64,000 nt of DNA, from positions 154,429 to 218,428 of the forward strand of contig NZ_AWGE01000013.1 of the NCBI RefSeq assembly GCF_000495815.1, in the 5' to 3' direction. The position numbers were made by a program, and so were the translations under genes. Position 1 is the stretch's first letter. Each line of letters opens with the position of its first letter. Source of the DNA: Asticcacaulis sp. AC466 (GTDB taxonomy: Bacteria; Pseudomonadota; Alphaproteobacteria; Caulobacterales; Caulobacteraceae). Under the pieces are notes generated by a model that worked only from the letters and a program-made list of their open reading frames with translations, made no database searches and was not told where the DNA came from. This document shows positions 16,330 to 25,608 of this stretch, piece after piece.

Positions 16330-17061
16330 ATGGCCAAGGGGCGGGAGACAGGTTCGGAAGGCGGCTTTGTCTGGCCGTTTTTCCGCAAGCGCGCCGCCTT
16401 CTATTATGACGGCTTCAATCTCTATCACGCCGTCGATGCCTATAAACGTCCCTATCTGAAATGGCTGAACCTGAAAGCGCTCGGCCGCGCCATCGCGCCC
16501 CCGTCCGAAGTGGTCAAACGGGTCGTCTGGTGTTCCGCCTTTTCCCCGACCCACAGATCCAAGCTCAAGCGCCACGAAGACTATATGAAGGCTTTGAAAG
16601 GGCAGGGGGTCATCTGCCGGATGGGCCACTTTGTCCACGCCATGGACGGCTGCAATGCGTGCGGCCATAAATGGCAGGTCGCGGTCGAAAAACAGGGCGA
16701 TGTCAATCTGGCCCTGTCCATCGCCGCCGACGCTGAGGATGACCTGTTCGACGTCTGCTACCTGGTCACGGCGGATGGTGACCACGCGGCGACGGCGCGA
16801 TACCTCAAGGAGCGCTTCCCGAAGAAGACGCTGGTTCTGGTGACACCGCCCGGCCGCTATCATAACCGTCAGATTGAGCGCATCGCCGACCGTTGCATCG
16901 ACATAACCCCGGCGCATCTCGAAGCGTCTCTGCTGCCCCAAATGGCGAAGTACAAGACGCGTTTCCTGGGCAAGGGTGAGATGGTGCCGCGTCCGGAGCT
17001 TTACGATCCGCCGCAAATGCGCGAAAAGGGGCATTTGAAGCTGATCGTCAACAATGGCTAA
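16330..17061 (+). CDS. NYN-domain (PIN-like) putative ribonuclease
   Basis: A 243-residue protein with a LabA/DUF88-type NYN domain. The acidic residues expected of this PIN-like nuclease fold are in place: Asp27 (YYDGFNLYHAV), Asp124 (EKQGDVNLAL) and Asp149/Asp151 (LVTADGDH). A short Cys pair, CNACGHKW at residues 108-115, suggests a bound metal. The C-terminal 40 residues are variable and basic. Members are proposed to act on RNA; neither activity nor target is shown here. The next gene starts eight bases inside this one, suggesting coupled translation with a membrane-anchored partner. Confidence 0.8.
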   Translation: MAKGRETGSEGGFVWPFFRKRAAFYYDGFNLYHAVDAYKRPYLKWLNLKALGRAIAPPSEVVKRVVWCSAFSPTHRSKLKRHEDYMKALKGQGVICRMGHFVHAMDGCNACGHKWQVAVEKQGDVNLALSIAADAEDDLFDVCYLVTADGDHAATARYLKERFPKKTLVLVTPPGRYHNRQIERIADRCIDITPAHLEASLLPQMAKYKTRFLGKGEMVPRPELYDPPQMREKGHLKLIVNNG

Positions 17062-17488
17062 ATCGTTCGATACCCGTCTGCATGACCTCCTGGCCACCCG
17101 CCTGACACCCGAAGGCCTGGCCGCTTTCGAAGCGCGCGGCGATGACGCGTGGCTGATCGGCGACCTCGACGACGATGCTGTCACCGACTTCTATATCGAC
17201 GACATGATGACCTTGCTGGCTTTGTACGGCGTCAAACCGCCCGCGGAACAAAAGGTCAGCCCATTCTGGTGGCTGTGGCCCGACAAATGTCTGGTCTATC
17301 GCGATTTCACCGTGGGCGAACTGAAAGCGCTGGTCGAAACCAAGACCTGGCCGGCCGATAGCTTCACCTACGAAGACGTGCCGGTCATACAGAAGATCAC
17401 CAGCCTGACCGTCATGCTGGTCTTCGCGGCGCTGGTCATAGGCATCGTGGCGCTGCTCATCTTCTGGGTGGTGCGTTGGTTATCGTGA
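17054..17488 (+). CDS. Small acidic protein with C-terminal membrane anchor
   Basis: A 144-residue protein whose first 110 residues are acidic and soluble (LIGDLDDDAVTDFYIDDMMT, then a Trp-rich FWWLWPDK). It ends in a single strong hydrophobic helix, about residues 115-141, so it is probably tail-anchored in the inner membrane with the bulk in the cytoplasm. The acidic segment faintly resembles the DUF1493 family, but I would not assign it. The start overlaps the end of the NYN gene by eight bases. The last nine bases overlap the convergent gene. Confidence 0.65.
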   Translation: MAKSFDTRLHDLLATRLTPEGLAAFEARGDDAWLIGDLDDDAVTDFYIDDMMTLLALYGVKPPAEQKVSPFWWLWPDKCLVYRDFTVGELKALVETKTWPADSFTYEDVPVIQKITSLTVMLVFAALVIGIVALLIFWVVRWLS

Positions 17489-18025
17489 ATCTTCACGGAT
17501 AGGCGATTGGTCTTTTAACTCAAGGCGAACAATGAGGGGATCACTGCAATCCTGTTCGCTTGGAGCGCAAACATAGCCAATTCTGACGGGGATTCCTGAG
17601 TGAATATAGCCGCCTTTTACCTCGGACTGTCTGTATCCCGCCGTCATGGTATAGTCGGAGTAGCTGAAATGAACTCCCTTTACTCTAAATGTTTCGTCGG
17701 CATGGCCTTCTGCCGGCATTGGCACGAAATCATCAACCTGCCCTTCAACGACGTGATAGTCGTTGTCTCGTAGCGCATTACTGACCCGAAGCCAATCAAG
17801 GCCCAACCCTGTGCCCGCCATCAGAGTCCAAAGGACCGCAAATATAAAGAAGAGCCACGAAAATATCCTGTGACGTGGCGGTGTGCTGTCTACCCTCTTA
17901 TTTGACCGTCGGGTCACCAAGATCATCACGAGACCGAGCGCCATAAAAAAAACGCCTGTGCCGAGAAAGCCCAATCGCCCGGCATCGAACTCCGAAGCAA
18001 TATAGACAAGCTTGTAATCTGACAT
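17480..18025 (-). CDS. Membrane protein of unknown function (DUF3592-like)
   Basis: A 181-residue protein with two hydrophobic helices at about residues 20-40 and 60-80. An extracytoplasmic or cytoplasmic domain of about 100 residues follows, containing VEGQVDDFVPMP and VRIGYVCAPSEQDC. The layout of two helices and a VxGxV beta domain resembles DUF3592 proteins, but this is tentative. The start MSDYKLVYI is preferred because GGGGG precedes it; an in-frame codon upstream would add 28 residues. Its 3' end overlaps the end of the opposite-strand gene by nine bases. Two cysteines lie near the end. Confidence 0.6.
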   Translation of the reverse strand: MSDYKLVYIASEFDAGRLGFLGTGVFFMALGLVMILVTRRSNKRVDSTPPRHRIFSWLFFIFAVLWTLMAGTGLGLDWLRVSNALRDNDYHVVEGQVDDFVPMPAEGHADETFRVKGVHFSYSDYTMTAGYRQSEVKGGYIHSGIPVRIGYVCAPSEQDCSDPLIVRLELKDQSPIREDSR

Positions 18026-18174
18026 GCCATTCCCCCAGATGAGCCCCAGCCACTTATAGCAAATTTTCGGAGATAGCGACATCGGATCGCCCGAAACGGA
18101 AGCAAACATATTCAGCCTTCCAAACTCAGATCGCCTTGACTCTTAACGCCGCCTGCCGCACAAGCGAAAAGACT

Positions 18175-18327
18175 CGCGGGAGAGAGTGCAGACTCGCACC
18201 GCCGAAGGCGCAACCGCCCCGGAAACGCTCAGGCAAAATGGACCGCTCGTCACATTAAACGCTGGAAAGTAGGGCCTGACAGGCCCTCGCCGAAGGAGCA
18301 AATCTCTCAGGCCAAAAGGGACAGCGG
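18175..18327 (+). promoter_or_regulatory. Tandem glycine riboswitch (gcvT element)
   Basis: Two consecutive glycine aptamers lie in the leader of gcvT. Aptamer 1 spans about 18175-18247, opening with GCGGGAGAG and closing with GGACCGC. Aptamer 2 spans about 18260-18326, opening with CGCTGGAAAGT and closing with GGGACAGCG. Each holds the conserved core GCCGAAGG followed by CTCAGGC(C/A)AAA. Tandem glycine riboswitches commonly switch on the glycine cleavage genes when glycine is plentiful. The short distance to the gcvT start at 18362 suggests control at translation or by an overlapping stem; I did not find a clear terminator. Confidence 0.95.
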
Positions 18328-18361
18328 GGGCAGAACGTATTCAAACCGTCTGCGAGCCCCC

Positions 18362-19495
18362 ATGTCCGATTCCGAGCTACTCAAGAATACCCCGCTTTAT
18401 GCCCAGCACACGGCGCTTGGCGGCCAGATGGTGCCGTTCGCCGGCTACAACATGCCCGTCAAATACGACGGCGTGCTGGCCGAACACAAATGGACCCGCG
18501 CCGAGGCAGGCCTCTTCGACGTGTCCCATATGGGTCAGGCGCGCCTGCATGGCGAAGGCGCCACCGCCGTGCTGGAGGCCCTGACACCCGGCGATTTCGG
18601 CACCCTGGCGCAAGGCCGTCAGAAATATTCGCTGTTGCTCGCTGAAGACGGCGGCATCCTTGACGACTGGATGGTATCGCGCCCGGAAGCCGAAGGCTAT
18701 TTCCTGGTCGTCAATGCCGCCTGCAAGGATCAGGATTTCGATATCATCGCCGACTTCATCGCCAATGACGAAGCGGGCGCCGATGTCGAATTCGAAGTCC
18801 TGACCGACCGCGCCCTTCTGGCCCTGCAAGGCCCCAAGGCGAAGGATGTCATGAAAGACCTGTGTCCCGCGGCCTGCGAGATGTATTTCATGGACTGCGG
18901 CACGTTCCAACTTCTGGGCGAAGTCGCCTATATTTCCCGCTCCGGCTATACCGGCGAGGACGGCTTCGAGATCAGCTTCCCCGCCGACCGCGTCGGCGAT
19001 CTGTGGGCCGAACTCCTGTCCAACCCCATCGTCAAGCCGATCGGCCTGGGCGCGCGTGACAGCCTGCGCCTCGAAGCCGGTATGCCGCTGTATGGCCATG
19101 AGATGGACGCCGGATACACCCTGGCCGAGGCCAATCTCGGGTTCGCCATGAATAAGTCGCGCCTGACGCGCGGCGACATCCGGGGCATCGACCGCCTCAA
19201 GGCCCAGCTTGACGGCGGCCTGGCGCGCGTTCGCGTGGCCTTGCGCGTGCTGGAAGGCCCGCCCGCCCGTGAAGGCGCCAAGATCCTGTCTGCCGATGGC
19301 GCCGAAATCGGTGTCGTGACGTCGGGCGTGCCGTCGCCGTCGCTCGGCTATTCCATCGCCATGGGCTTTGTGCCGCCGTCGTCTTCGGCCGTCGGCACCG
19401 CCCTCAAACTCGAAACGCGCGGCAAGTCATACGCCGCCGAAGTCGTCGCCCTGCCGTTCGTTGCGAACGGCTACCACCGCAAGCCTAAGGGTTAA
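18362..19495 (+). CDS. gcvT: Glycine cleavage system T protein (aminomethyltransferase)
   Basis: A 377-residue T protein that transfers the methylene group from the aminomethyl-lipoyl H protein to tetrahydrofolate and releases ammonia. The N-terminal folate-binding barrel contains FDVSHMGQ and LDDWMVSR. The motifs [13 protein letters not shown] and [19 protein letters not shown] are characteristic. The C-terminal barrel domain ends with [14 protein letters not shown]. It is first in the gcvT-H-PA-PB operon and directly follows the glycine riboswitch; the start lacks an obvious Shine-Dalgarno sequence. Confidence 0.97.
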   Translation: MSDSELLKNTPLYAQHTALGGQMVPFAGYNMPVKYDGVLAEHKWTRAEAGLFDVSHMGQARLHGEGATAVLEALTPGDFGTLAQGRQKYSLLLAEDGGILDDWMVSRPEAEGYFLVVNAACKDQDFDIIADFIANDEAGADVEFEVLTDRALLALQGPKAKDVMKDLCPAACEMYFMDCGTFQLLGEVAYISRSGYTGEDGFEISFPADRVGDLWAELLSNPIVKPIGLGARDSLRLEAGMPLYGHEMDAGYTLAEANLGFAMNKSRLTRGDIRGIDRLKAQLDGGLARVRVALRVLEGPPAREGAKILSADGAEIGVVTSGVPSPSLGYSIAMGFVPPSSSAVGTALKLETRGKSYAAEVVALPFVANGYHRKPKG

Positions 19496-19499
19496 GAAA

Positions 19500-19865
19500 A
19501 TGAAGTTCACCAAGGATCACGAATGGGTCGAAATCACCGGTAACGAAGCCTTTGTCGGCATTACCGCCTACGCCGCCGAAGCGCTTGGCGATGTTGTCTT
19601 TGTCGAAATCCCCGATGTCGGCAAGACCCTGAAAAAGGGTGACAGCTTCGCCGTGGTCGAAAGCGTCAAGGCCGCGTCCGACGTCTACGCCCCCGTGTCG
19701 GGGGAAGTCATCGAGGCCAATACCGACCTGTCGGGTGCGCCTGAAACCATCAATGCCGTTCCCGAAGCCGGTGGCTGGATCGCCAAGATCAAGCTCAGCG
19801 ACGTCTCCGAACTGGACGCCCTGATGGATCGCGCCGCCTACGAAGATTACCTCTCGACCCTGTAA
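19500..19865 (+). CDS. gcvH: Glycine cleavage system H protein
   Basis: A 121-residue lipoyl carrier protein. The lipoylated lysine is Lys57 in [10 protein letters not shown], inside the usual hairpin, and the N-terminus [11 protein letters not shown] is standard. It shuttles the aminomethyl group among the P, T and L proteins. The start at 19500 lies four bases after the gcvT stop. An in-frame extension upstream runs through gcvT and is not used. Confidence 0.98.
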   Translation: MKFTKDHEWVEITGNEAFVGITAYAAEALGDVVFVEIPDVGKTLKKGDSFAVVESVKAASDVYAPVSGEVIEANTDLSGAPETINAVPEAGGWIAKIKLSDVSELDALMDRAAYEDYLSTL

Positions 19866-19886
19866 ACCGGCGCCCGACGCCTCCGG

Positions 19887-19912
19887 CCCTCGCTCCGTGT
19901 CCGGGGCGAGGG
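19887..19912 (+). other. GC-rich hairpin between gcvH and gcvPA
   Basis: CCCTCGCTCCG (19887-19897) pairs with CGGGGCGAGGG (19902-19912), 11 bp with one G-T pair, around the loop TGTC. There is no T run, so it is more likely an mRNA-stabilising or processing hairpin inside the operon than a terminator. Confidence 0.55.
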
Positions 19913-19934
19913 GACCAAGAGTAGGATTAAGCCT

Positions 19935-21275
19935 ATGAGATATCTCCCCTTGAGCAGCGGCGACCGCGCCGCCATGCTGGAAAAGATCGGCGTGGACAGC
20001 GTCGATGCCCTGTTCGTCGATGTGCCCCCGTCGGCGCGCCGCACCGGAACGGTTGACCTGCCCAAGGTCGCGGGCGAACTGGAAGTCGAGGCGCAACTGA
20101 CCGCCTTCGCCGACCAAAACCTGTCGCCGGCCAAGGTGCCGTTTTTCGTCGGGGCCGGCGCCTATCGCCACCACATTCCCGCGACCGTGGACCACATCAT
20201 CCAGCGCTCGGAGTTTCTCACCAGCTATACGCCGTACCAGCCGGAAATCGCGCAGGGCACGCTTCAGGTTCTGTTCGAGTTCCAGAGCCAGGTCGCGCGC
20301 CTCACCGGTATGCCGGTCGCCAACGCCTCGCTGTACGACGGCTCGACCGCCGCGGCCGAAAGCGTGCTGATGGCGACGCGCGTCACCAAGCGCAACAAGG
20401 CGGTCCTGTCGGGCGGTCTGCATCCCCATTACCGCGAAACCGTGGAAACCCTGGCGCATGCCGTCGGCATCGAAACCGAAGCCTGCGCCGTTGCCGTCGA
20501 TGACGAAGCCGACGTGCTGAAACATATCGACGCCAATACGGCCTGCGTCGTCGTCCAGACACCGAACGTCTTCGGCACCGCCACCGATGTCAGCGAAATT
20601 GCCAAGGCCGCCCAGGCCGCCGGCGCGCTGCTGATCGTGGTCGTCACCGAAGTCATGTCGCTCGGCCTGTTGAAATCGCCGGGCGAAATGGGCGCCGATG
20701 TCGTGGCCGTCGAAGGCCAGTCGATAGGTGTGCCTTTGTCCTACGGCGGCCCCTATGTCGGCCTGTTCGCCGCCAAGGAAAAGTATCTGCGCCAACTGCC
20801 CGGCCGTCTGTGCGGTGAAACGGTGGATGCCGATGGCGAACGTGGCTTCGTCCTGACCCTGTCCACTCGCGAACAGCATATCCGCCGTGACAAGGCGACC
20901 TCGAATATCTGCACCAATTCCGGCCTGTGCGCATTGGCCTTCTCGATCCACATGAGCCTGTTGGGCCAGGAAGGTCTCAAGCGCGTCGCCAAGATCAACT
21001 ACGCCAAGGCGCACAAGGCGAAGGATGAACTGGCGGCTGCCGGATTCGACGTCGTCACGCCGCGCTTCTTCAACGAATTTACCGTCAAGCTGCCTGTTGC
21101 CGCCCTCCCGGTGGTGGAGGCCCTGGCGGCGAAGAACGTGTTGGGTGGCGTGCCGTTCGCCCGTCTTCAGGACGCGCCGGGTTTTGAAAATCACCTGATC
21201 GTCGCCGTCACCGAAACCGTATCCGATAGCGATATCGCCACCCTTGTCTCCGCTTTGAAGGAGGTCGCCCGATGA
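19935..21275 (+). CDS. gcvPA: Glycine dehydrogenase (P protein) subunit 1
   Basis: A 446-residue subunit equal to the N-terminal half of single-chain glycine dehydrogenase, with the motifs [25 protein letters not shown] and [18 protein letters not shown]. With GcvPB it forms the PLP-dependent heterotetramer that decarboxylates glycine onto the H-protein lipoyl group. AGGA precedes the ATG. Its stop overlaps the start of gcvPB by four bases (ATGA). Confidence 0.97.
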   Translation: MRYLPLSSGDRAAMLEKIGVDSVDALFVDVPPSARRTGTVDLPKVAGELEVEAQLTAFADQNLSPAKVPFFVGAGAYRHHIPATVDHIIQRSEFLTSYTPYQPEIAQGTLQVLFEFQSQVARLTGMPVANASLYDGSTAAAESVLMATRVTKRNKAVLSGGLHPHYRETVETLAHAVGIETEACAVAVDDEADVLKHIDANTACVVVQTPNVFGTATDVSEIAKAAQAAGALLIVVVTEVMSLGLLKSPGEMGADVVAVEGQSIGVPLSYGGPYVGLFAAKEKYLRQLPGRLCGETVDADGERGFVLTLSTREQHIRRDKATSNICTNSGLCALAFSIHMSLLGQEGLKRVAKINYAKAHKAKDELAAAGFDVVTPRFFNEFTVKLPVAALPVVEALAAKNVLGGVPFARLQDAPGFENHLIVAVTETVSDSDIATLVSALKEVAR

Positions 21276-22825
21276 ACGCCGAATCGCCCAAGATGAACAC
21301 TGTGGGGCGGCCTTCCGCGCCGGAACTCGCCGTCGAAACCACCTCGTTCAAGAGCCTGCTTGGCGGCCGTGGCCTGCTTCAATCGGAAAAGCTGATCTTC
21401 GAAAAAGACGACTATAGCCGCACGGGGGTCGATTTCGCCGATATCGAGATTGATGCCGCCGATCTGGACGGCCTGCTGCGGGACGACCTGTCCCTGCCGG
21501 GCCTGACTGAGCCGGAAGCCATGCGCCATTACGTGCGCCTGTCGCAAAAGAACCACGCCATCGACCTGGCCCTCTATCCGCTCGGGTCGTGCACCATGAA
21601 GCACAATCCGCGCCTCAATGAAAAGATGGCTCGTCTGCCCGGTCTGGGCGACATCCACCCGCTCCAGCCGGTATCGACCGTCCAGGGCGCGCTGGCGCTG
21701 ATCGATAGCCTGTCGCACTGGCTGAAGACCCTGACTGGCATGCCGGCCGTCGCCGTTACGCCCAAGGCGGGCGCCCACGGCGAACTGTGCGGTCTGCTGG
21801 CCATCAAGGCGGCGCACGAAGCCAAGGGGCAGGGGCATCGCCGCACCGTCCTGGTGCCGACATCGGCCCACGGCACCAACCCCGCGACCGCCGCCTTTGT
21901 CGGCTATACGGTCAAGGAAGTGGCGCAAACGGCCGATGGCCGCGTCGATGTGGCTGACCTGGCGTCCAAGCTTGGGCCCGATGTCGCCGCTATCATGGTC
22001 ACCAACCCGAACACCTGCGGCCTGTTCGAACGCGATGTCGTTGAGATCGCCCGGCTGACCCACGAAGCGGGGGCCTATTTTTACTGCGACGGCGCCAACT
22101 TCAACGCCATTGTAGGCCGCGTCCGCCCCGGTGACCTCGGCGTCGACGCCATGCACATCAACCTGCACAAGACCTTTTCGACGCCCCATGGCGGCGGTGG
22201 CCCCGGCGCGGGCCCCGTGGTTCTGTCCGAAGCTCTGGCCCCGTATGCGCCAAAGCCGTGGGTCGTTGCGGGTGGTGCCGGCTTCCAAATGCTGGAACAC
22301 GATGAGGCATCGTCTTCGGCCAATTTCGGCCGTATGTGCGCCTTCCACGGTCAGATGGGCATGTTCATCCGCGCCCTGACCTACATGCTCAGCCATGGTG
22401 CCGACGGCCTGAAGCAGGTGGCCGAGGACGCGGTCCTCAACGCCAATTACATCAAGGCGTCGTTGCAGGACGTGATGAGCGTGCCGTTCCCGGACGGTCC
22501 GTGCATGCACGAAGCCCTGTTCGACGATCGCTGGCTGGAAGGCACCGACGTGACCACGCTCGACTTCGCCAAGGCCATGATAGACGAAGGCTTCCACCCG
22601 ATGACCATGTACTTCCCGTTGGTCGTTCACGGCGCCATGCTGATCGAACCGACCGAGACCGAATCGAAGGACGAACTGGATGGCTTCATCGCGGTCTTGT
22701 GCGCCCTTGCCGGTGCGGCAAAGGCGGGCGACGTGGCGCGCTTCAAGGGGGCGCCATACCTGGCTCCGGCCAAGCGGCTGGACGAAACCCGTGCCGCGCG
22801 GGCGCCGCGCCTTAGCTATAGCTAA
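21272..22825 (+). CDS. gcvPB: Glycine dehydrogenase (P protein) subunit 2
   Basis: A 517-residue PLP-binding half of the split glycine dehydrogenase. The cofactor lysine is in [18 protein letters not shown], with the other active-site signatures [13 protein letters not shown] and [13 protein letters not shown]. Translation is coupled to gcvPA by the ATGA overlap. It is the last gene of the operon, followed by a 12-bp hairpin at 22878. Having PA and PB as separate genes is the two-subunit form found in many bacteria. Confidence 0.97.
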   Translation: MNAESPKMNTVGRPSAPELAVETTSFKSLLGGRGLLQSEKLIFEKDDYSRTGVDFADIEIDAADLDGLLRDDLSLPGLTEPEAMRHYVRLSQKNHAIDLALYPLGSCTMKHNPRLNEKMARLPGLGDIHPLQPVSTVQGALALIDSLSHWLKTLTGMPAVAVTPKAGAHGELCGLLAIKAAHEAKGQGHRRTVLVPTSAHGTNPATAAFVGYTVKEVAQTADGRVDVADLASKLGPDVAAIMVTNPNTCGLFERDVVEIARLTHEAGAYFYCDGANFNAIVGRVRPGDLGVDAMHINLHKTFSTPHGGGGPGAGPVVLSEALAPYAPKPWVVAGGAGFQMLEHDEASSSANFGRMCAFHGQMGMFIRALTYMLSHGADGLKQVAEDAVLNANYIKASLQDVMSVPFPDGPCMHEALFDDRWLEGTDVTTLDFAKAMIDEGFHPMTMYFPLVVHGAMLIEPTETESKDELDGFIAVLCALAGAAKAGDVARFKGAPYLAPAKRLDETRAARAPRLSYS

Positions 22826-22877
22826 CTTGGCCTATAGCTAATTCGCGATAACCACTTTTTATGGCGCCATAGGCGAA

Positions 22878-22911
22878 GATGGGATGGACTTCCACTGCGG
22901 TCCATCCCATC
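22878..22911 (+). terminator. Hairpin after the gcv operon
   Basis: GATGGGATGGAC (22878-22889) pairs perfectly with GTCCATCCCATC (22900-22911) around a ten-base loop. No proper T run follows, so termination may be inefficient. The next gene starts within about ten bases. Confidence 0.6.
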
Positions 22912-22919
22912 TCTATGTC

Positions 22920-23315
22920 ATGACGGTGTTTTTCAAACTGCTGATGACGGTGTCGGGCGTCCTGCTTATGGTGCTTGGTGTTGTCATCGCGCCTTTGCCG
23001 GGGCCGTTCGGCGTGCCGGTCATGCTATTGGGACTGATTCTGCTGCTCAGGAGTTCGACCTGGGTGAAGCGGCAGTTCATGCGCCAGGTTCATGCCCATC
23101 CCAAATTGTTGCGCCCCTTGCGCGCCATGCTGCGTCCCGGCGCCAAGGTCATAGCCATGATGTGGCTGCACACCCTGCGAATCGAACGTCGTCTGCTGCC
23201 GCAAAATCGCCGTTTCATGTACCGCTTCCGGCATGAACTCAAAACGATTCTGGCGGGTCGCCGCAAGAGGCCGCCAAAGCCCGCTCACGGCTCTGGAAAA
23301 CTCCTGTCATACTAA
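22920..23315 (+). CDS. Small inner-membrane protein (PGPGW-like)
   Basis: A 131-residue protein with two hydrophobic helices at its start (VFFKLLMTVSGVLLMVLGV and VPVMLLGLILLLR) joined by APLPGPFG. A very basic cytoplasmic tail follows (WVKRQFMRQVHAHPKLLRPLR, RRKRPPKP). The helix-PGP-helix arrangement fits the small PGPGW transmembrane family of unknown function. The next gene has the same plan and a similar tail start, so the two are tandem paralogues. An ATG at 22884 in the same frame lies inside the preceding hairpin and is less likely. Confidence 0.65.
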   Translation: MTVFFKLLMTVSGVLLMVLGVVIAPLPGPFGVPVMLLGLILLLRSSTWVKRQFMRQVHAHPKLLRPLRAMLRPGAKVIAMMWLHTLRIERRLLPQNRRFMYRFRHELKTILAGRRKRPPKPAHGSGKLLSY

Positions 23316-23588
23316 GTGATGGCCCGCGCGCGCTTGCGATCAAGCGCCACATCGTATCCTGACATTTCCTTGTCTATAAGGGGTTTAAGGCATGTGTCGG
23401 CGGGTTTTCGGCGCATGTGTACGGGTTGGTTTTCCGTTGGGGAAATTAATTTTCGTCCACATTCATCTGATATTCAGCACACGCCTTTACATTGCCCTAT
23501 TGTCTCTCCATATGGGGCGTATCGCGGTGATTTGCTGCGGTGCAAAATTCAGAGTTTTGGGGACGAGACAAGGCGTCCGGTAAAGATT

Positions 23589-24041
23589 ATGTCCAGCGAA
23601 CGTGGCGGTATTCCGCCGGAAAATTCAGTGGTTCAGCACAAGCCCGAAGGCGGCCGCAACTGGCGTGCCTATGCGCGCTCGGCCAAGCGCGGCCTCAAGC
23701 GCTTTTCCAAGAAGGTGCTGGGCTGGATTTTGATCGTTCTGGGCTTTATCTGCATGGCAGCCGGCTTCCTGCTGATCATCGTGCCCGGTCACTATTTCCT
23801 TGTCGTCGTTGGTCTTATCCTTGTCCTGCGCAACGCCTTCTGGGCGCGCCGCCAGTTCATCCACCTCAAGCGCCGCCACCCCAACTGGGTCATGCCGCTG
23901 CGCAAGCTGCTCCGCCGTAACCCGCAGGTCGTCTCGGTCTTCTGGCAGCAGGTTCTCAAGTTCGAGCGGATGATCCTGCGCGGGAAGGGGCAATTGGTTG
24001 GCATGCGCCGCCGATTTCTCCGCAAGCCGCGCACGGTCTAA
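23589..24041 (+). CDS. Small inner-membrane protein (PGPGW-like), paralogue of the previous gene
   Basis: A 150-residue protein with a basic, soluble first 45 residues, then a helix pair (LGWILIVLGFICMAAGFLLI and FLVVVGLILVLR) joined by IVPGHY. A long Arg/Lys-rich tail follows, starting AFWARRQFIHLKRRHPNWVMPLR. Compare RSSTWVKRQFMRQVHAHPKL in the preceding gene: the same order of motifs shows shared ancestry. The function is unknown. The frame is open upstream to 23316, but those residues are unlike the family. A strong terminator ends the unit. Confidence 0.7.
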   Translation: MSSERGGIPPENSVVQHKPEGGRNWRAYARSAKRGLKRFSKKVLGWILIVLGFICMAAGFLLIIVPGHYFLVVVGLILVLRNAFWARRQFIHLKRRHPNWVMPLRKLLRRNPQVVSVFWQQVLKFERMILRGKGQLVGMRRRFLRKPRTV

Positions 24042-24057
24042 ACGCAATAGATAATCA

Positions 24058-24087
24058 AGCCCTCCGGTCCAGCCGGAGGGCTTTTTT
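24058..24087 (+). terminator. Intrinsic terminator
   Basis: A perfect 10-bp stem, AGCCCTCCGG (24058-24067) with CCGGAGGGCT (24073-24082), loop TCCAG, then six T residues. Confidence 0.93.
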
Positions 24088-24140
24088 GTATTTCGCATTG
24101 TCCATGCTACCTTGCGCGCGATAACAGGGCAGGGCAGGCG

Positions 24141-24542
24141 ATGGCCAACGAAAAACTGCACATTTTGCTGCATCTCCTGGCGACAACCTCGCCATTGGAC
24201 ATTTTCGCCGATCTGACGTTTGTCGCTAAGGTGGCAGTGTTTGTCGTCGCCATCGCCGCGATCTGCGGGACTGTCGTTTTCATTCGTCGCGATATCGGCA
24301 TTTATTCCAAAGCATTGGCGACGTGCGGGCGAACGGGATTGGCGGCGAGTGCTTTTGGGGCCGTTTACTCGGGCGTGAATGCCTATCTCGGTCTTGTCGG
24401 AAGCTCCAACCCCTATCAATTCAATGAGGTCGCGCAGGCGATCATTATCGTTGCATATGTATTGGTCCCCGGACTTATCGTCTGGTTTTTCGCGCGTCTG
24501 AGCAATGTTGGCGTGCGCCGCGCTTCACCGACACCTGATTGA
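24141..24542 (+). CDS. Three-helix membrane protein of unknown function
   Basis: A 133-residue protein with three predicted membrane helices, at about residues 28-48, 65-85 and 97-118. Helix 3 lies in NEVAQAIIIVAYVLVPGLIVWF. The arrangement, with a conserved-looking TGLAASAFGAVYSG loop region, faintly recalls small MotA/ExbB-type channel proteins. No partner such as exbD is next to it, so I leave it unassigned. GGGCAGG precedes the ATG. It lies alone between a terminator and the CDF exporter gene. Confidence 0.6.
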   Translation: MANEKLHILLHLLATTSPLDIFADLTFVAKVAVFVVAIAAICGTVVFIRRDIGIYSKALATCGRTGLAASAFGAVYSGVNAYLGLVGSSNPYQFNEVAQAIIIVAYVLVPGLIVWFFARLSNVGVRRASPTPD

Positions 24543-24591
24543 TTTCTTATGCGCGGAGCGTCCACCGTCTCGTCGATAGAACGGAGGCGGG

Positions 24592-25557
24592 ATGGCCGCG
24601 AACTCAAATACGGTGGTTTATGCGGCGCTGGCGGGCAACCTGCTGGTGGCGGTGACGAAAGGTATCGCCGCGGCGCTGACCGGGTCTTCGGCCATGTTGT
24701 CCGAGGCGGTCCATAGCCTCGTCGATACCGGCAATGAAGTCCTGCTGCTTTATGGCATGCACCAGTCCCGTCGCAAGGCGGACGCAGCGCACCCGCTTGG
24801 ATATGGCCGGGAAATCTATTTCTGGAGCTTTATTGTCGCCCTCCTGATCTTTGCGGTGGGGGCAGGGGTGTCCGTCTACGAGGGTATAACCCATATCCAG
24901 GCCCCTGAGCCAATCGACAGGCCATGGATCAACTATGTCGTTCTAGGGCTGTCCTTGGTCTTTGAGGGCGGCTCCTGGTGGGTTGCCCTGAAGGCGTTTC
25001 GCGAGACCAAGGGCGATCAGAGCTATGTGACGGCTATTACAAACAGCAAGGACCCGCCGAAGTTCATGGTTCTGTTGGAAGACACGGCGGCCCTGATCGG
25101 CATCGTCATCGCCTTTATCGGCACCTGGGCCTCGGTAACTTTCCATGAGCCGCGCTTCGATGGCGTGGCCTCCATCTTGATTGGATGCGTCCTGGCATCG
25201 GTGGCGGTGTTCCTGGCGCGTGAAAGCAAGGGTTTGCTGATAGGCGAAAGGGCCGATCCGGCAACCCACGACGGCATCGTGCGCATTGCCGAAGCCATGC
25301 CGGGGGTATTGCGCGTCAATGGCTTGCTGACCACCCAGATGTCGCCCTCCGAAATTATCGGCGCCATGAGCCTGGAATTCGATGACAGTCTAAGCCTTAC
25401 GGAGCTTGAGCGACTGGTCAGTCGTATGGAAGCCGAGGTCAGGGCCAGCTATCCGCAGATCACCTCTTTGTTCATTAAGCCGCAATCGCCCCAGATCTAT
25501 GACGCGGCTCGCAAACGGATGGCTGCGCAAGACCAACTCGGCGATCCATCGCTATAA
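24592..25557 (+). CDS. Cation diffusion facilitator (CDF) metal transporter
   Basis: A 321-residue CDF-family exporter that uses the proton gradient to remove divalent metals such as zinc, iron, cobalt or manganese. The helix 2 metal site (SEAVHSLVDTGNE, an HxxxD pair) and the helix 5 site region (LLEDTAALIG) are visible. About six membrane helices are followed by a C-terminal cytoplasmic domain of about 80 residues (from LLIGERADP). The helix 2 HxxxD pair leans towards a zinc-type exporter, but specificity is uncertain. GGAGG is next to the ATG. Confidence 0.88.
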   Translation: MAANSNTVVYAALAGNLLVAVTKGIAAALTGSSAMLSEAVHSLVDTGNEVLLLYGMHQSRRKADAAHPLGYGREIYFWSFIVALLIFAVGAGVSVYEGITHIQAPEPIDRPWINYVVLGLSLVFEGGSWWVALKAFRETKGDQSYVTAITNSKDPPKFMVLLEDTAALIGIVIAFIGTWASVTFHEPRFDGVASILIGCVLASVAVFLARESKGLLIGERADPATHDGIVRIAEAMPGVLRVNGLLTTQMSPSEIIGAMSLEFDDSLSLTELERLVSRMEAEVRASYPQITSLFIKPQSPQIYDAARKRMAAQDQLGDPSL

Positions 25558-25591
25558 CAAAAAAAGCCCGGAGCGAACTCCGGGCCTTATT
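25558..25591. terminator. Bidirectional terminator between CDF gene and atpF
   Basis: GCCCGGAG (25566-25573) and CTCCGGGC (25578-25585) flank a CGAA loop. A run of A on the left gives a strong T run on the minus strand, for the atp operon. The right side has only a broken T run. Confidence 0.88.
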
Positions 25592-25608
25592 TCAGGATGG
25601 TGAGCCGT

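Noticed and set aside
19485..22630. Two long minus-strand open frames opposite gcvH-gcvPA-gcvPB
   Set aside because: Both are shadows of well-supported glycine cleavage genes.
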